64,000 nt of DNA from Thermoanaerobaculia bacterium (GCA_947259195.1 CAMYLC010000115.1:1-64000); one strand, 5' to 3'; shown: positions 44,645 through 53,095, counted from the stretch's first letter. The notes: generated by a model from the letters alone, not told the origin. Program-made: numbers and translations.

Positions 44645-45106
44645 ATGGATGTTTTGGCACCAATTCTGGGAAGCGTCGGGATCCTGGCGACGTTGGGCTG
44701 GATCTTGCGGTCCTATCTTTCACATCGCCGGCAATTGAAGACCACCGCGCTACAGGCGGAGTTGCAGGGCAAACTCCTCGACAGGTTCAGCTCTGCCGAG
44801 GACCTCCACACCTACCTGAATAGTGATGTCGGCGAGAGGTTCCTATTGTCGACCACAATCGAACAGGCCAGTCCGCTGCGCCGTATCCTGGGCTCGGTGC
44901 AGGTCGGGCTTATCTTGACCGCAGCGGGAATAGCTTTCCTGACCATGGAAAGCCGCTTTGCCGACACCCATGACAGCCTCGGAATGATCTTCATGGGAAC
45001 TCTGAGTCTGGCGCTGGGAATCGGATTCCTGGTCTCGGCGGCTGTCTCGACCCGACTTTCACGAAACTGGGGACTCATCAACGGACAGAAGACGGATGAA
45101 AGCTGA
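44645..45106 (+). CDS. Small membrane protein, function unknown
   Basis: A 153-residue protein with three hydrophobic helices: one at the N-terminus (LGSVGILATLGWIL) and a pair in the C-terminal half (VGLILTAAGIAFLTM and FMGTLSLALGIGFLVSAAV). A basic, helical loop separates them. A DUF6249-like resemblance is possible but not certain. GAAAGGGAGACG precedes the ATG. It lies upstream of the sigma/anti-sigma pair, from which it is separated by the inverted-repeat element. Confidence 0.72.
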   Translation: MDVLAPILGSVGILATLGWILRSYLSHRRQLKTTALQAELQGKLLDRFSSAEDLHTYLNSDVGERFLLSTTIEQASPLRRILGSVQVGLILTAAGIAFLTMESRFADTHDSLGMIFMGTLSLALGIGFLVSAAVSTRLSRNWGLINGQKTDES

Positions 45107-45501
45107 CCGCGAAGCTGGGGCGCCCCCATCAGGGCTGCCGAGCCGAACCAGGGCCAGGCAGCCGTGGGCGTCGAAGCCACGAAAGGTGAGACTGGAATGC
45201 TATGGTTCTAGGAGTCCGTGGTAGAGGTATGGAGGGGCGCGCGCATGGGTCTTGCCAGGTGGAGACTAGGCGAGAGGAGGAGGCGATGTGGTTCATCGTC
45301 GACGACGAACAACGACGTATCCGCCAGCAACCCCCATACGCCCGTAGGGTTCCGGCGGAGTGGAATCGTCTGCTGCGTTGCTGTGACTCACCGATGTCCC
45401 GCATCGCTTGCGCCCCAGCTCCTGGCATCCAACACCACTGCGCTCGGAACGCGCTCCCTCATACCTCTACCACGGACTCCTTAGGCACCAGCGGAGTTGC
45501 C
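45107..45501. other. Gene-free stretch holding the inverted-repeat element
   Basis: About 395 bases between the membrane-protein gene and the sigma factor. Apart from the 272-bp element there is a 10-bp GC palindrome (GGGGCGCCCC) at about 45117-45126 and a GGCTGCC/GGCAGCC pair. An open frame runs through the element into the sigma gene but has no sigma-like sequence. Confidence 0.55.
45210..45481. mobile_element. MITE-like element with 22-bp perfect terminal inverted repeats
   Basis: The 22 bases at 45210-45231 (beginning AGGAGTCCGTGGTAGAGG) are exactly repeated in inverted orientation at 45460-45481. The match continues imperfectly inward for about 10 more bases. The interior holds a near-palindrome at 45291-45310 and a hairpin built on TCCGCC/GGCGGA and AACCC/GGGTT. 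It encodes no transposase. The size and ends fit a non-autonomous miniature element; a target duplication is not clear. It ends 20 bases before the sigma-factor start, so it may supply or alter that gene's promoter. Confidence 0.65.
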
Positions 45502-46053
45502 GTGGTCGACCTCCTTCAGATCCGGGCCACCGAAACGACCGGGCGGAAACTTGGCATCGACGAAGCCGCTTTCCGAGACTTGTACGATCGGACCGCGCGT
45601 CCGCTGTGGGGCTACATCGCGCGTGCAACCGGGAACGACTCGATCGCCGATGATCTCTCTCAGGAGGCCTACCTCCGACTCCTGCGGGCGAACTTCGAGC
45701 CCGAAAGCGAGGAGCACGCCAAGAATTACCTGTTCCGAATCGCGACCAACCTGCTGCGTGATCATTTCCGCGGCGCCAAGCGCGCCCATCTACCTCTCGA
45801 GCATGATCCTGGCGTCAAGGGCCACGAGCGTCAGGTACACCTCCAGCACGATCTGCGAAAAGCCATGATGCACCTCAAGCCCAGAGAGCGCGAGCTTCTC
45901 TGGCTGGGCCATGTCGAGCGCTTCAGCCACAAAGAGATTGCCGAAATCCTGGGACTCAAGGCAGGTAGCATTCGGCTTCTGCTGTTTCGGGCCAGAAAGA
46001 AGCTCGCTGCCCTGCTCGACGAGACGACTTCCGGTACGGAGGAAGGGCGATGA
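45502..46053 (+). CDS. ECF-type RNA polymerase sigma factor
   Basis: A 183-residue sigma-70 family factor with region 2 (FRDLYDRTARPLWGYI, DDLSQEAYLRLL) and region 4 (LKPRERELLWLGHVERFSHKEIAEIL, followed by the recognition helix). The GTG at 45502 has GGAG six bases upstream and gives a normal ECF length. The longer in-frame reading from 45202 would translate the inverted-repeat element. Its stop overlaps the ATG of the anti-sigma gene, so the two are coupled. Confidence 0.88.
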   Translation: MVDLLQIRATETTGRKLGIDEAAFRDLYDRTARPLWGYIARATGNDSIADDLSQEAYLRLLRANFEPESEEHAKNYLFRIATNLLRDHFRGAKRAHLPLEHDPGVKGHERQVHLQHDLRKAMMHLKPRERELLWLGHVERFSHKEIAEILGLKAGSIRLLLFRARKKLAALLDETTSGTEEGR

Positions 46054-46529
46054 AGCATCAACCCTGCACCTTGGAAGACTGCATACTCGAAGCGACGCGA
46101 TCCGACGCCATGACCGAAGAGCTGAGCCGACACCTCGCAATCTGCCGTACCTGCTCGGACGCGGTATCGATCGACAACCTCTTGCTGGCCGAAGCCAATA
46201 GATTGCCGGAGCTCTCGAGGTTGCCCGACCCCGGTCGCATCTGGCTTCAGGCTCGGCAGCAACGTTTGCTACAAGCCGCCGATAGAGCGACCGGGCCCAT
46301 CCGCGCTGCTGAGAAGATCGCCCTTGGCACCGGCGCAGTCGGCCTGGCGATTGGAACAGCCATGAGTTGGCCGGTGGTCCGTTCCTGGCTGGGTCAGGCT
46401 GTCACCACCATCGCCGACTTCGGTGGAGCCACCGAAGGCTCCATGCCAACCAACCTTGTGCCCGTCATCGCCGGAGCACTCCTCTTTCTGGTGCTGTTCG
46501 GTCTCTATTCAGAGCTTGTCGAAGGTTGA
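46050..46529 (+). CDS. Zinc-finger anti-sigma factor, membrane-bound
   Basis: A 159-residue partner of the preceding sigma factor. The zinc-binding anti-sigma motif HxxxCxxC is at His28, Cys32 and Cys35 (HLAICRTC). Two hydrophobic helices follow (ALGTGAVGLAIGTAMSW and VIAGALLFLVLFGLY), so signals are probably received at or across the membrane. The last residues (SELVEG) are encoded by a REP-like repeat, suggesting the original C-terminus was replaced or extended by it. Confidence 0.82.
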   Translation: MKHQPCTLEDCILEATRSDAMTEELSRHLAICRTCSDAVSIDNLLLAEANRLPELSRLPDPGRIWLQARQQRLLQAADRATGPIRAAEKIALGTGAVGLAIGTAMSWPVVRSWLGQAVTTIADFGGATEGSMPTNLVPVIAGALLFLVLFGLYSELVEG

Positions 46530-46555
46530 GCCGAAACTGACAAAGGCTCAGGGAC
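46508..46555. repeat. REP-like palindromic repeat
   Basis: GAGCTTGTCGAAGG at the end of the anti-sigma gene pairs imperfectly with GACAAAGGCTCAGGG downstream. The CTTCGACAAGCTC core and the encoded ELVEG tail are familiar marks of a REP family seen at gene ends in many bacterial genomes; this is recalled, not searched. It lies between convergent genes and may terminate both. Confidence 0.55.
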
Positions 46556-46576
46556 AACGCACCGATCAGGCCAGCA

Positions 46577-47131
46577 CTACGATCTTCCCAGCAGCCCCTC
46601 TTTGAAGGCGGTACTGGGAGGGCTGGGCCCTATCCAACAACCCCATAGAGCGTCCGCGAAGGGCTTGCCCTCGATGGTTCCCTTCACACTCCCCTTGACT
46701 TCGACAGTCGTCCCCTTGCCTGGCTGAAAGGTGTAGACCATCTCCTCGCCTTTTCTCATGTCTTCCATGTAACCGCAAAGCGTCTCGAACTGCTGGGCCA
46801 CTTCGGCGCTCGCTCCTGGGGTGTTGTTCTCGAGGCCTTCTTCCCAACCATCACACAGCTGACCAGCTTTGACCCCGTAGCGGAAGTTCATGCGGGTCAT
46901 GCGAGCGCTGTCGGCAGCCAAGATGTTGTCCGGCTCGCCACTGGGCTGATCCAGATAGAGGCCTGCCACATAGACCTTGATGATGGCCTTCTTGCGCAGG
47001 CCCATGCCGTTGAGTGCCAAGGTGTCGTCACCGACCTGCACCGAATCCGGCATGGTGACTCCGGCCAGATCGCCGGCCCAGGCTCCAGTGGCTCCGATGA
47101 CCAGTACCGCGAGTACCAGTAGGTTCTTCAA
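46577..47131 (-). CDS. Exported chalcone isomerase-like protein
   Basis: A 184-residue periplasmic protein with a signal peptide (about 1-19, ending AWA). The remainder matches the bacterial chalcone-isomerase-like fold: GVTMPDSVQVGDDTLALNGMGLRKK, IKVYVAGLYLDQ, then a C-terminal GTIEGKPFADALWGCWIGPSPPS. In bacteria these are usually non-catalytic lipid- or ligand-binding proteins. It lies alone, facing the sigma/anti-sigma operon. Confidence 0.85.
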   Translation of the reverse strand: MKNLLVLAVLVIGATGAWAGDLAGVTMPDSVQVGDDTLALNGMGLRKKAIIKVYVAGLYLDQPSGEPDNILAADSARMTRMNFRYGVKAGQLCDGWEEGLENNTPGASAEVAQQFETLCGYMEDMRKGEEMVYTFQPGKGTTVEVKGSVKGTIEGKPFADALWGCWIGPSPPSTAFKEGLLGRS

Positions 47132-47236
47132 ACTACGCCTCCTTTCAATGCCGTAACCTGCAAAACCAACAGGCGAGATATCCCCAGATGGATCTCCTGC
47201 ATTGTATCTGTCGCTCCCGTCTCGCGCCGGCGGACA

Positions 47237-48385
47237 TCAACGCGAAGGCAGCCCCAGCTCGACGGCAAGCGTCAGCGGTTGGCCGTCGCGAATCAAAGAC
47301 ACTTCGACTACCTGTCCCGGGCGCAATCGATCGAGTGCCAGCAGAAGATCGTCGATGCCCTTCACCGCCAGACCCGCCACCTCGACGATGACATCGCCGA
47401 GGATCACACGACCATAGACATCGCGACGGGTCCCACGGAGCCCGGCCCGATCGGCGCCACTGCCCCGCACGATTCGACCGATCACAGCACCATCCAGGCC
47501 GAGATTCTCTGCCACTCTCGCCGAGAGCAATTCCACACCGAGCGTCGGCCTTTCAACGACGCCCTTGCTGATCAACTCGGGGACCACCCAGCTCACGGTA
47601 TCGACCGGGATCGCGAAGCCGATTCCCGCGTAGGCCCCCGAGGGGCTGAAGATCGCCGTATTGACGCCGATCAGCCTTCCCGCGCTGTTCAGGAGTGGAC
47701 CTCCGGAGTTCCCCGGGTTGATGGCCGCATCCGTCTGTATGACATCCCGAATGGGAATCCGCGCCACCGACTCGATCTCACGGCCCAGAGCGCTGATGAC
47801 CCCGGTGGTCAACGTCTGGTCCAGCCCGAAGGGATTGCCGATCGCGAGAACGCTTTGGCCGACCTGCAGATCAGCCGAGCTGCCCACTGCGATCGGGTGC
47901 AGGGAATCCGCCGGCGCAGCAATCTCCAACACGGCAAGGTCCTTCTCGGGAGCTACCCCGATGACCTTCGAATCCCAGACACTCTGATCCTGCAGCGTGA
48001 CCTGGGCCGCGTTGGCTCCCTGAAGAACGTGATAGTTGGTGACGATCCGCCCCTTTGCGTCCCACACGAATCCCGAACCCGTGCCGCGGGGGATCTCGTA
48101 GACATTGAGATCGAACCAATCTCTGCGTAGGGAAATCGAGGTGATGTAGACGACGGATCGCGAAGCCCGGCGGAACAGCTCGATGGTCGCCTCTTCTGCG
48201 GCGGTGAGGCCGGCGCCAGCCGCCGGCGGTGCCACCGGGGTCGCCAGAACCGGATCGACCGGCAACGAGCTCGTGAACGTGAGGATCATTCCCACCAGGA
48301 CAGATTCGACCACCCGGGCCGGCATCCGGGAACGAACACGTCCCGAGCTCTTGTAGTCGCGACAGCAGGTCTGCTTGGTCTTCAT
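47237..48385 (-). CDS. HtrA/Deg-type serine protease with one PDZ domain
   Basis: An exported trypsin-like protease of about 382 residues, shorter than DegP and with a single PDZ, as in DegS. The catalytic triad is visible: His in VTNYHVLQG, Asp in EKDLAVLEI, Ser in INPGNSGGPLL. The C-terminal PDZ (about 280-380) contains GSGADRAGLRG. A hydrophobic stretch near the N-terminus is a signal or anchor. The ATG at 48385 is preferred over 48442. It probably degrades misfolded envelope proteins. It is divergent from the glycosyltransferase gene, with a palindrome between them. Confidence 0.9.
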   Translation of the reverse strand: MKTKQTCCRDYKSSGRVRSRMPARVVESVLVGMILTFTSSLPVDPVLATPVAPPAAGAGLTAAEEATIELFRRASRSVVYITSISLRRDWFDLNVYEIPRGTGSGFVWDAKGRIVTNYHVLQGANAAQVTLQDQSVWDSKVIGVAPEKDLAVLEIAAPADSLHPIAVGSSADLQVGQSVLAIGNPFGLDQTLTTGVISALGREIESVARIPIRDVIQTDAAINPGNSGGPLLNSAGRLIGVNTAIFSPSGAYAGIGFAIPVDTVSWVVPELISKGVVERPTLGVELLSARVAENLGLDGAVIGRIVRGSGADRAGLRGTRRDVYGRVILGDVIVEVAGLAVKGIDDLLLALDRLRPGQVVEVSLIRDGQPLTLAVELGLPSR

Positions 48386-48430
48386 CGACTCTCGGGGAAG
48401 ATGATCAGAGCGAGTCACGATCAGTGCATC

Positions 48431-48447
48431 ATGCCATAACATGGCAT
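48431..48447. promoter_or_regulatory. Palindrome between divergent protease and glycosyltransferase genes
   Basis: ATGCCAT-AAC-ATGGCAT, a 7-bp dyad with a 3-base centre, lies in the 130-bp divergent region. This is a typical dimer-binding operator shape. The binding protein is unknown. Confidence 0.45.
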
Positions 48448-48515
48448 CATCGATGCAGACCAGCAGGACCGTAATCGGCCATCTACACCTGGCCTGGGGA
48501 CGGAATCAAGGCCTC

Positions 48516-50237
48516 ATGAAAGCCACACGATCCAGCGCTGCCGCACCCAGACGCGGGCTCTTCGGACTGCTGCTTCCCATTCTGCTTCTCGGTGTCCACT
48601 TCGGACTGACATTCACTGCCGCGGAGCACGATTCCGGGACCCTGGACGAGCCGCCAAACCTGTTAGCCGGTCACTACCTGTGGAAGACAGGTGACTACAA
48701 CATCGACCGCGAGCATCCGCCTCTGGCAAGGCTCATCGAATCGCTTCCTTTGCTGTTGCTGCCGTTGGCACCGGCGGTGCCCAATCCAGATGGCTCGATG
48801 CCTGCGTATTGGCCGCTGAGCGTCGAGTTCCTCTACGAGAACACCGTACCCGCCGATCAGATGCTGATGCCGGCTCGCTGCATGGTAATCGGGCTGACGA
48901 TCTTGCTCGGGGCGCTACTCTGGTGGTGGGGTGAGCGGCTCTTCGAAGCTCCCTCCGGGGTCATCGCTCTTCTCACATTCACCTTCAGCCCGTTGATTCT
49001 GGCGCACGGCCATCTCGCCACCACGGATCTCGCCATCGCCCTGGCATTTCCACTCGCGCTCTTCTGCCTCTACCACTACGTCGAGCACCCCGGATCGTGG
49101 CGGGCGGTGGTGGTGGGCGTGGGCCTCGGCACCGCATTGGCGACCAAGGGATCGGCCGTTGTTCTGCTGCCCACCTTCCTCTTCATTCTGGCCTGGACCT
49201 GGCGTGGACAGCCACCTTCCCGCAAGGTCTTTCTGCAACATGTTGCCTGCTGCCTCGCGACCGCTGGCCTGGTGATAGCGGCGGTCTATTTTGGAGACCT
49301 CGGAGCCTTCCTTGCGTCGGTGAAGGAAGTCCTCTTTCACAGCGCTGCTGGGGGCCTGGGCGACAACTATCTGCTTGGCCGAGTATCGCCCAACGGATGG
49401 GTCGCCTACTTCGTTGTGGCCTTCCTGCTGAAGACTCCGATTCCATTCCTGGCCCTGCTGGCGACGGCGCTCCTCATGCTTCGAAGCTCACCGCAGCGCG
49501 AAGTCGTCACCCTCTGGCTGGTCTTTCCCTCCGCCCTGTTCTTTCTCGTCGCGTCGCTGTCCGATCTCCAGATCGGGCTCCGACATCTGTTGCCCATCTT
49601 TCCTCTGCTCTGCCTGATTGTCGGCGAGGCGGGCGGACGACTCTGGCGCCGAAAGAGCCTTGGCCTACAGTTGGTACTCGGCTTCCTGGCACTTTGGATG
49701 GTCGTCGATGCGGCCAAGGCTCATCCACATTACATCGCCTACTTCAATCAGCTGATCGGCGACCCGGACTCCGCGATCGATTACCTCGCGGACTCCAACC
49801 TCGATTGGGGACAGGAGTTGCGCCACCTCGAGGACTACCTGAGAACCGAAGACATCGGCGGCGTCTACCTTTCCTACTTCGGCAACGCTGATCCCGAGGC
49901 CTATGGCATTCGCTACCTCCCCGTCTACTTCAAGACCTCTCGACCGCGCAGGGGCGATCCGAGCCTCGACCTTCGCGACGAATCCAAAGCCCTTCTCGCC
50001 GTGTCGGCTACCCACTTGCAGGGCGTCTATCAACCCGGTCCCGACGCCTTCGCCTGGCTCAGAACACGCGAGCCGGCAGCTATCCTGGGGCGATCTCTCT
50101 TTCTGTTCGACCTGACTGATGACGAGGAGGCGCATCGGCGACTGGCCACCATCTTCCTCGAGCAAAGGAGGCCCGGGCTAGCGGCAATCGAGACCGAGTG
50201 GGCCGACCAGTTGAAATCCGAGGCCTTTTCGAAGTGA
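48516..50237 (+). CDS. GT39/ArnT-like membrane glycosyltransferase
   Basis: A 573-residue polytopic protein with about ten hydrophobic helices. The first loop carries acidic residues followed by LLAGHYLWKTGDYNIDREHPPL, resembling the catalytic loop of dolichyl-phosphate-mannose:protein mannosyltransferases and ArnT. The C-terminal 130 residues form a soluble domain with SNLDWGQELRHLEDYL. It probably moves a sugar from a polyprenyl-phosphate donor to a protein or lipid on the outer face. The start at 48516 (MKATRSS) is chosen because the in-frame ATG at 48441 lies in the divergent palindrome. The acceptor is unknown. Confidence 0.82.
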   Translation: MKATRSSAAAPRRGLFGLLLPILLLGVHFGLTFTAAEHDSGTLDEPPNLLAGHYLWKTGDYNIDREHPPLARLIESLPLLLLPLAPAVPNPDGSMPAYWPLSVEFLYENTVPADQMLMPARCMVIGLTILLGALLWWWGERLFEAPSGVIALLTFTFSPLILAHGHLATTDLAIALAFPLALFCLYHYVEHPGSWRAVVVGVGLGTALATKGSAVVLLPTFLFILAWTWRGQPPSRKVFLQHVACCLATAGLVIAAVYFGDLGAFLASVKEVLFHSAAGGLGDNYLLGRVSPNGWVAYFVVAFLLKTPIPFLALLATALLMLRSSPQREVVTLWLVFPSALFFLVASLSDLQIGLRHLLPIFPLLCLIVGEAGGRLWRRKSLGLQLVLGFLALWMVVDAAKAHPHYIAYFNQLIGDPDSAIDYLADSNLDWGQELRHLEDYLRTEDIGGVYLSYFGNADPEAYGIRYLPVYFKTSRPRRGDPSLDLRDESKALLAVSATHLQGVYQPGPDAFAWLRTREPAAILGRSLFLFDLTDDEEAHRRLATIFLEQRRPGLAAIETEWADQLKSEAFSK

Positions 50238-50307
50238 AGCTGTTAGGCTCGGCGAGTCACCACACGATTGAATGGACCGCCTGTCGAGCGGCGGTAAGGA
50301 GATCAGC

Positions 50308-50874
50308 ATGGGAAGCTCAAAACGACAGCATCGCCTCTGGCTCGTCTCGCTCGTAGTAGGAGTATCTGTCCTGGGCGCTTTCGCCTTGCTTGCACAGCCC
50401 GACCGGGGCGATATGGCTCCAGCCGACCGGGACGTCATTCGCAGCGGTGGCTCGGGTCTCTCAGGCGTACCCGTCGGCGCTATCCTCCCCTACATCGGCA
50501 GCCTCGGCTCGCTACCCCAGGGGTGGCTACCGTGCGACGGTCGAACGGTGAGCGATGCCGACTCACCGTTTCATGGCCGGGCGCTGCCCAATCTCATGGA
50601 CAATCGCTTCGTGATGGGGGTGAGCTCTGCCGACGAGCTCAATAGCACAGGAGGTTCCAACGAAGTCGTCATGGCCGGCCAGCACAGTCACCGCGGCAAC
50701 GCCACCAATCGCGTCAACCAAGTGTCAGGCAACCCACGCTACCTCGACTCCTCGGGGAATCGGGGCTTCCGACATACTCACGATCTGCAGATCAACGTCA
50801 ATGGCAACCACAATCACGGTGGTGAGGGGCGCCCGCAGTACCATGGCACCTACTTCATTGTCAGGGTGAAGTGA
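50308..50874 (+). CDS. Membrane-anchored phage-tail-collar-like protein with HxH motifs
   Basis: A 188-residue protein. An N-terminal helix (LWLVSLVVGVSVLGAFALLA) is followed by a tail-collar domain: PVGAILPYIGSLGSLPQGWLPC and the DGR turn, then ALPNLMDNRFVMG. The C-terminal part has three HxH pairs (QHSHRG, HTHDL, NHNHGG) in an Asn/Gly-rich setting, as at metal-bound tips of phage tail fibres, and ends YHGTYFIVRVK. There are no other phage genes nearby. AAGGAG precedes the ATG at 50308. It may be a trimeric surface or periplasmic spike. Its function is unknown. Confidence 0.8.
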   Translation: MGSSKRQHRLWLVSLVVGVSVLGAFALLAQPDRGDMAPADRDVIRSGGSGLSGVPVGAILPYIGSLGSLPQGWLPCDGRTVSDADSPFHGRALPNLMDNRFVMGVSSADELNSTGGSNEVVMAGQHSHRGNATNRVNQVSGNPRYLDSSGNRGFRHTHDLQINVNGNHNHGGEGRPQYHGTYFIVRVK

Positions 50875-51001
50875 GGCGCGACCTGCATCCCTGTCAGGTT
50901 CCTTCGGTGGGTGTAACCTGGTAGTCGACACCTCCGACGAAGCACTTGATTCGCGTCGTGCTCCGCCTCCGCGTGAAGCATGAACCCGTGATCGGTGCTT
51001 T

Positions 51002-51019
51002 GTGGAGTCCGGACTCCAC
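51002..51019. promoter_or_regulatory. Perfect 18-bp palindrome
   Basis: GTGGAGTCCGGACTCCAC reads the same on both strands. It lies in the 264-base gap between the collar-like gene and the next secreted-protein gene, about 120 bases before the latter's ATG. It could be an operator, or the end of a decayed element, since GGACTCC also occurs in the 45-kb element's inverted repeats. A CAGGTT/AACCTG stem precedes it at about 50895. Confidence 0.5.
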
Positions 51020-51138
51020 CACGCGACGACGAGCGGTGGAAATTCATCCTGCGAATGCGGGATTCGACACTGGAAGAGGCCAGGAGACTTGCAGTTCCCA
51101 GGGGGTTGTCAACGGAAAATTCGAGCTAGGATAGAAAG

Positions 51139-51864
51139 ATGCGAGCATCGAGAATGTTGCTGGTTTGTTGTCTCCCTTTGTTGTCAACTACCGCCCTTGC
51201 GGCACCGGCTGAGCCGATAGCCAATCTAGAGAGCGCCTTCTCGATCGAGGCGAGTCTGCTCGACGAGGAGATCGCCACCTACGGCCGAGCTCGAGCCCGC
51301 GAAAGACGAGCCGTCGCCGATCTGCAGCGGCTCAACGCCCAGCTCGACGAGCTGATCGAGGATCCCAACGCCTCGCTGTCGAGTTTCACCGTCCTCGAGG
51401 AGGAGGTCGGAGTGGCCATAGAGGTGGCTTGCGCACGCGCCAAGGAGAGTGCCGCTGCGCGCCAAAGGATGTACGAGCGCATGCGTCGGCTGTCGGGAAT
51501 CGTGCAGGAATACGAGTTGAGCGAGGAGCGCCAACAGGCTCGTAGCGGCGGCATCGCGGGCGTATGGCGGGTCGAAGCCCAGCCGATCGATCTCTACGGA
51601 GTCTTCGACCTGGCAGCCGAGAACCTCCTGGTAACCGGCACCTATCGCATGAGCAACGGCAACCAGGGCTCCATGCGAGGCACCCTGGTGGGCAGCAAGC
51701 TGGAGCTCGAGATGATCGACTCGCGCCAGGGGGCAGTCGCTACGGTCAAGGGAGTGCTCGACACCGTCAAGGGAGAGATTCGTGGCAGGTGGTTCGCTTT
51801 CGATCTATCTGCTGGGCGACCTTCGTCGGGTGATTGGTACGCTCGCAAGACGGACGCTGAATAG
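51139..51864 (+). CDS. Secreted coiled-coil plus beta-domain protein, unknown
   Basis: A 241-residue exported protein. A signal peptide covers about 1-22 (CLPLLSTTALAAPA). Residues about 25-135 are helical and highly charged, probably a coiled coil. Residues about 140-235 form a beta-rich domain (GGIAGVWRVEAQPIDLYGVFDL, then strands with alternating Thr/Val). No family is recognised. A TAGGAT-like -10 region (GCTAGGATAG) ends just before the ATG. It precedes the DUF711 gene by 37 bases. Confidence 0.7.
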   Translation: MRASRMLLVCCLPLLSTTALAAPAEPIANLESAFSIEASLLDEEIATYGRARARERRAVADLQRLNAQLDELIEDPNASLSSFTVLEEEVGVAIEVACARAKESAAARQRMYERMRRLSGIVQEYELSEERQQARSGGIAGVWRVEAQPIDLYGVFDLAAENLLVTGTYRMSNGNQGSMRGTLVGSKLELEMIDSRQGAVATVKGVLDTVKGEIRGRWFAFDLSAGRPSSGDWYARKTDAE

Positions 51865-51901
51865 CGAGGCCATCGTCGAATCCTGGCAGGCTGGACCATC
51901 G

Positions 51902-53095
51902 ATGGAGCACGACAACACAGGAACAAACAACGGCCCACCATTGAGGATTCGCACCATCACTGCGGGCAGAGAGCTTCCAGACCCTCAGGAGACTGGGATG
52001 CTGGAGGAAGACCTGGCTTTCCTCTCGGCCGCGCGAGATGATTTTCTGCAGAGCGATCTCGAAGTACAGACGATTCGAATCGCCACTCAACCGCTACTCA
52101 GTGCGGCCGATGACAGGTCCCTGAAAACAGCTCTTCCGGCGCTGCAATCGATGGCTTCATTGGTCTCGGACGCGAGCGCTCTGTTGTCTATCGGCCCTAT
52201 CGCGCACGAGGGGGGAAGTGACAGCGCGATCGCCGATTGGGCCGCGGCACTGATGCAGGCGACGTCGAACCTGAGCTTCAGCATCCGGGTGGCCTCGCCT
52301 GACGGTGGCGTCGATCGGCGGGCCCGTCGAGTCGCAGCCCAGGTCATGCTGTCGCTGGCCTCGGCGCTCGAGGGAGGGGAAGCCAACTTCCGGTTTGCCG
52401 CCGCGGCGAATGTCTCCCCAGGCACACCCTTCTTTCCCGTCGCCTACCACCGCGGTGAGCCCGCCTTCAGCATCGGGCTCGAATCAGCCAGACTCGTCGA
52501 GATCGCCTTCGACGGCACAGCGGATCCTCGAGCGGCTCGAACTCTCCTCACCCAAGCTCTCGAACAGCGACTGGAGCCTGTTGTGGCCCGAGCCACGGCC
52601 ATCGCCCGCCGCCACTCCAGGAGATTCCTCGGCATCGACATGAGCCCGGCACCTGGCCTCGATGCGAGCATCGCCGTGGCGATCGAAAAGCTGACGGGTC
52701 TCCCGTTCGGCTCCCCTTCGACACTCGGAGCCTGTGCCACGATCACCCGAGCGATCTCAGAGGCATCGATACCACGGTGCGGCTATTCGGGGTTGATGCT
52801 GCCTGTGCTGGAGGACGTTCTCCTGGCACGGCGCGCAGCGGAGGGGAGATTCACGCTGAACGATCTCTTGCTCTACTCCGCAGTCTGCGGGACCGGCCTC
52901 GATGTCGTACCACTGCCAGGCGATATCGAAGCCGAATGCTTGGCTGCGATCATCGGAGACGTGGCCGCGCTGGCCCACAGACTTCAGAAGCCACTGGCCG
53001 CACGATTGCTCCCCATCCCTGGGAAAGCAGCTGGAGAGCTGGTGAAGCTCGACAATCCGTACCTCACCGAGGCGATGGTCATGAGGGTTCACTGA
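51902..53095 (+). CDS. DUF711 family protein
   Basis: A 397-residue cytoplasmic protein matching the DUF711/UPF0210 family, whose fold is distantly related to pyruvate formate-lyase. Landmarks are IRTITAGREL near the N-terminus, AAANVSPGTPFFPVAYHRGEPAFSIG in the middle, GIDMSPAPGLDASIAVAIEKL, and CGYSGLMLPVLEDVLLARRA followed by LLLYSAVCGTGLDVVPLPGD. The family's reaction is not firmly known. The ATG at 51902 is preferred; an in-frame start at 51782 would overlap the preceding gene by 83 bases. Confidence 0.85.
   Translation: MEHDNTGTNNGPPLRIRTITAGRELPDPQETGMLEEDLAFLSAARDDFLQSDLEVQTIRIATQPLLSAADDRSLKTALPALQSMASLVSDASALLSIGPIAHEGGSDSAIADWAAALMQATSNLSFSIRVASPDGGVDRRARRVAAQVMLSLASALEGGEANFRFAAAANVSPGTPFFPVAYHRGEPAFSIGLESARLVEIAFDGTADPRAARTLLTQALEQRLEPVVARATAIARRHSRRFLGIDMSPAPGLDASIAVAIEKLTGLPFGSPSTLGACATITRAISEASIPRCGYSGLMLPVLEDVLLARRAAEGRFTLNDLLLYSAVCGTGLDVVPLPGDIEAECLAAIIGDVAALAHRLQKPLAARLLPIPGKAAGELVKLDNPYLTEAMVMRVH

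Noticed and set aside
45202..45501. 100-residue N-terminal extension of the ECF sigma factor
   Set aside because: The extension is the translation of the inverted-repeat element and has no sigma-like sequence; a GTG with a ribosome site at 45502 gives a normal-length factor.
50308..50874. Prophage remnant, suggested by the tail-collar domain
   Set aside because: No integrase, capsid, portal, terminase or other tail gene is nearby, and the protein has its own membrane anchor.
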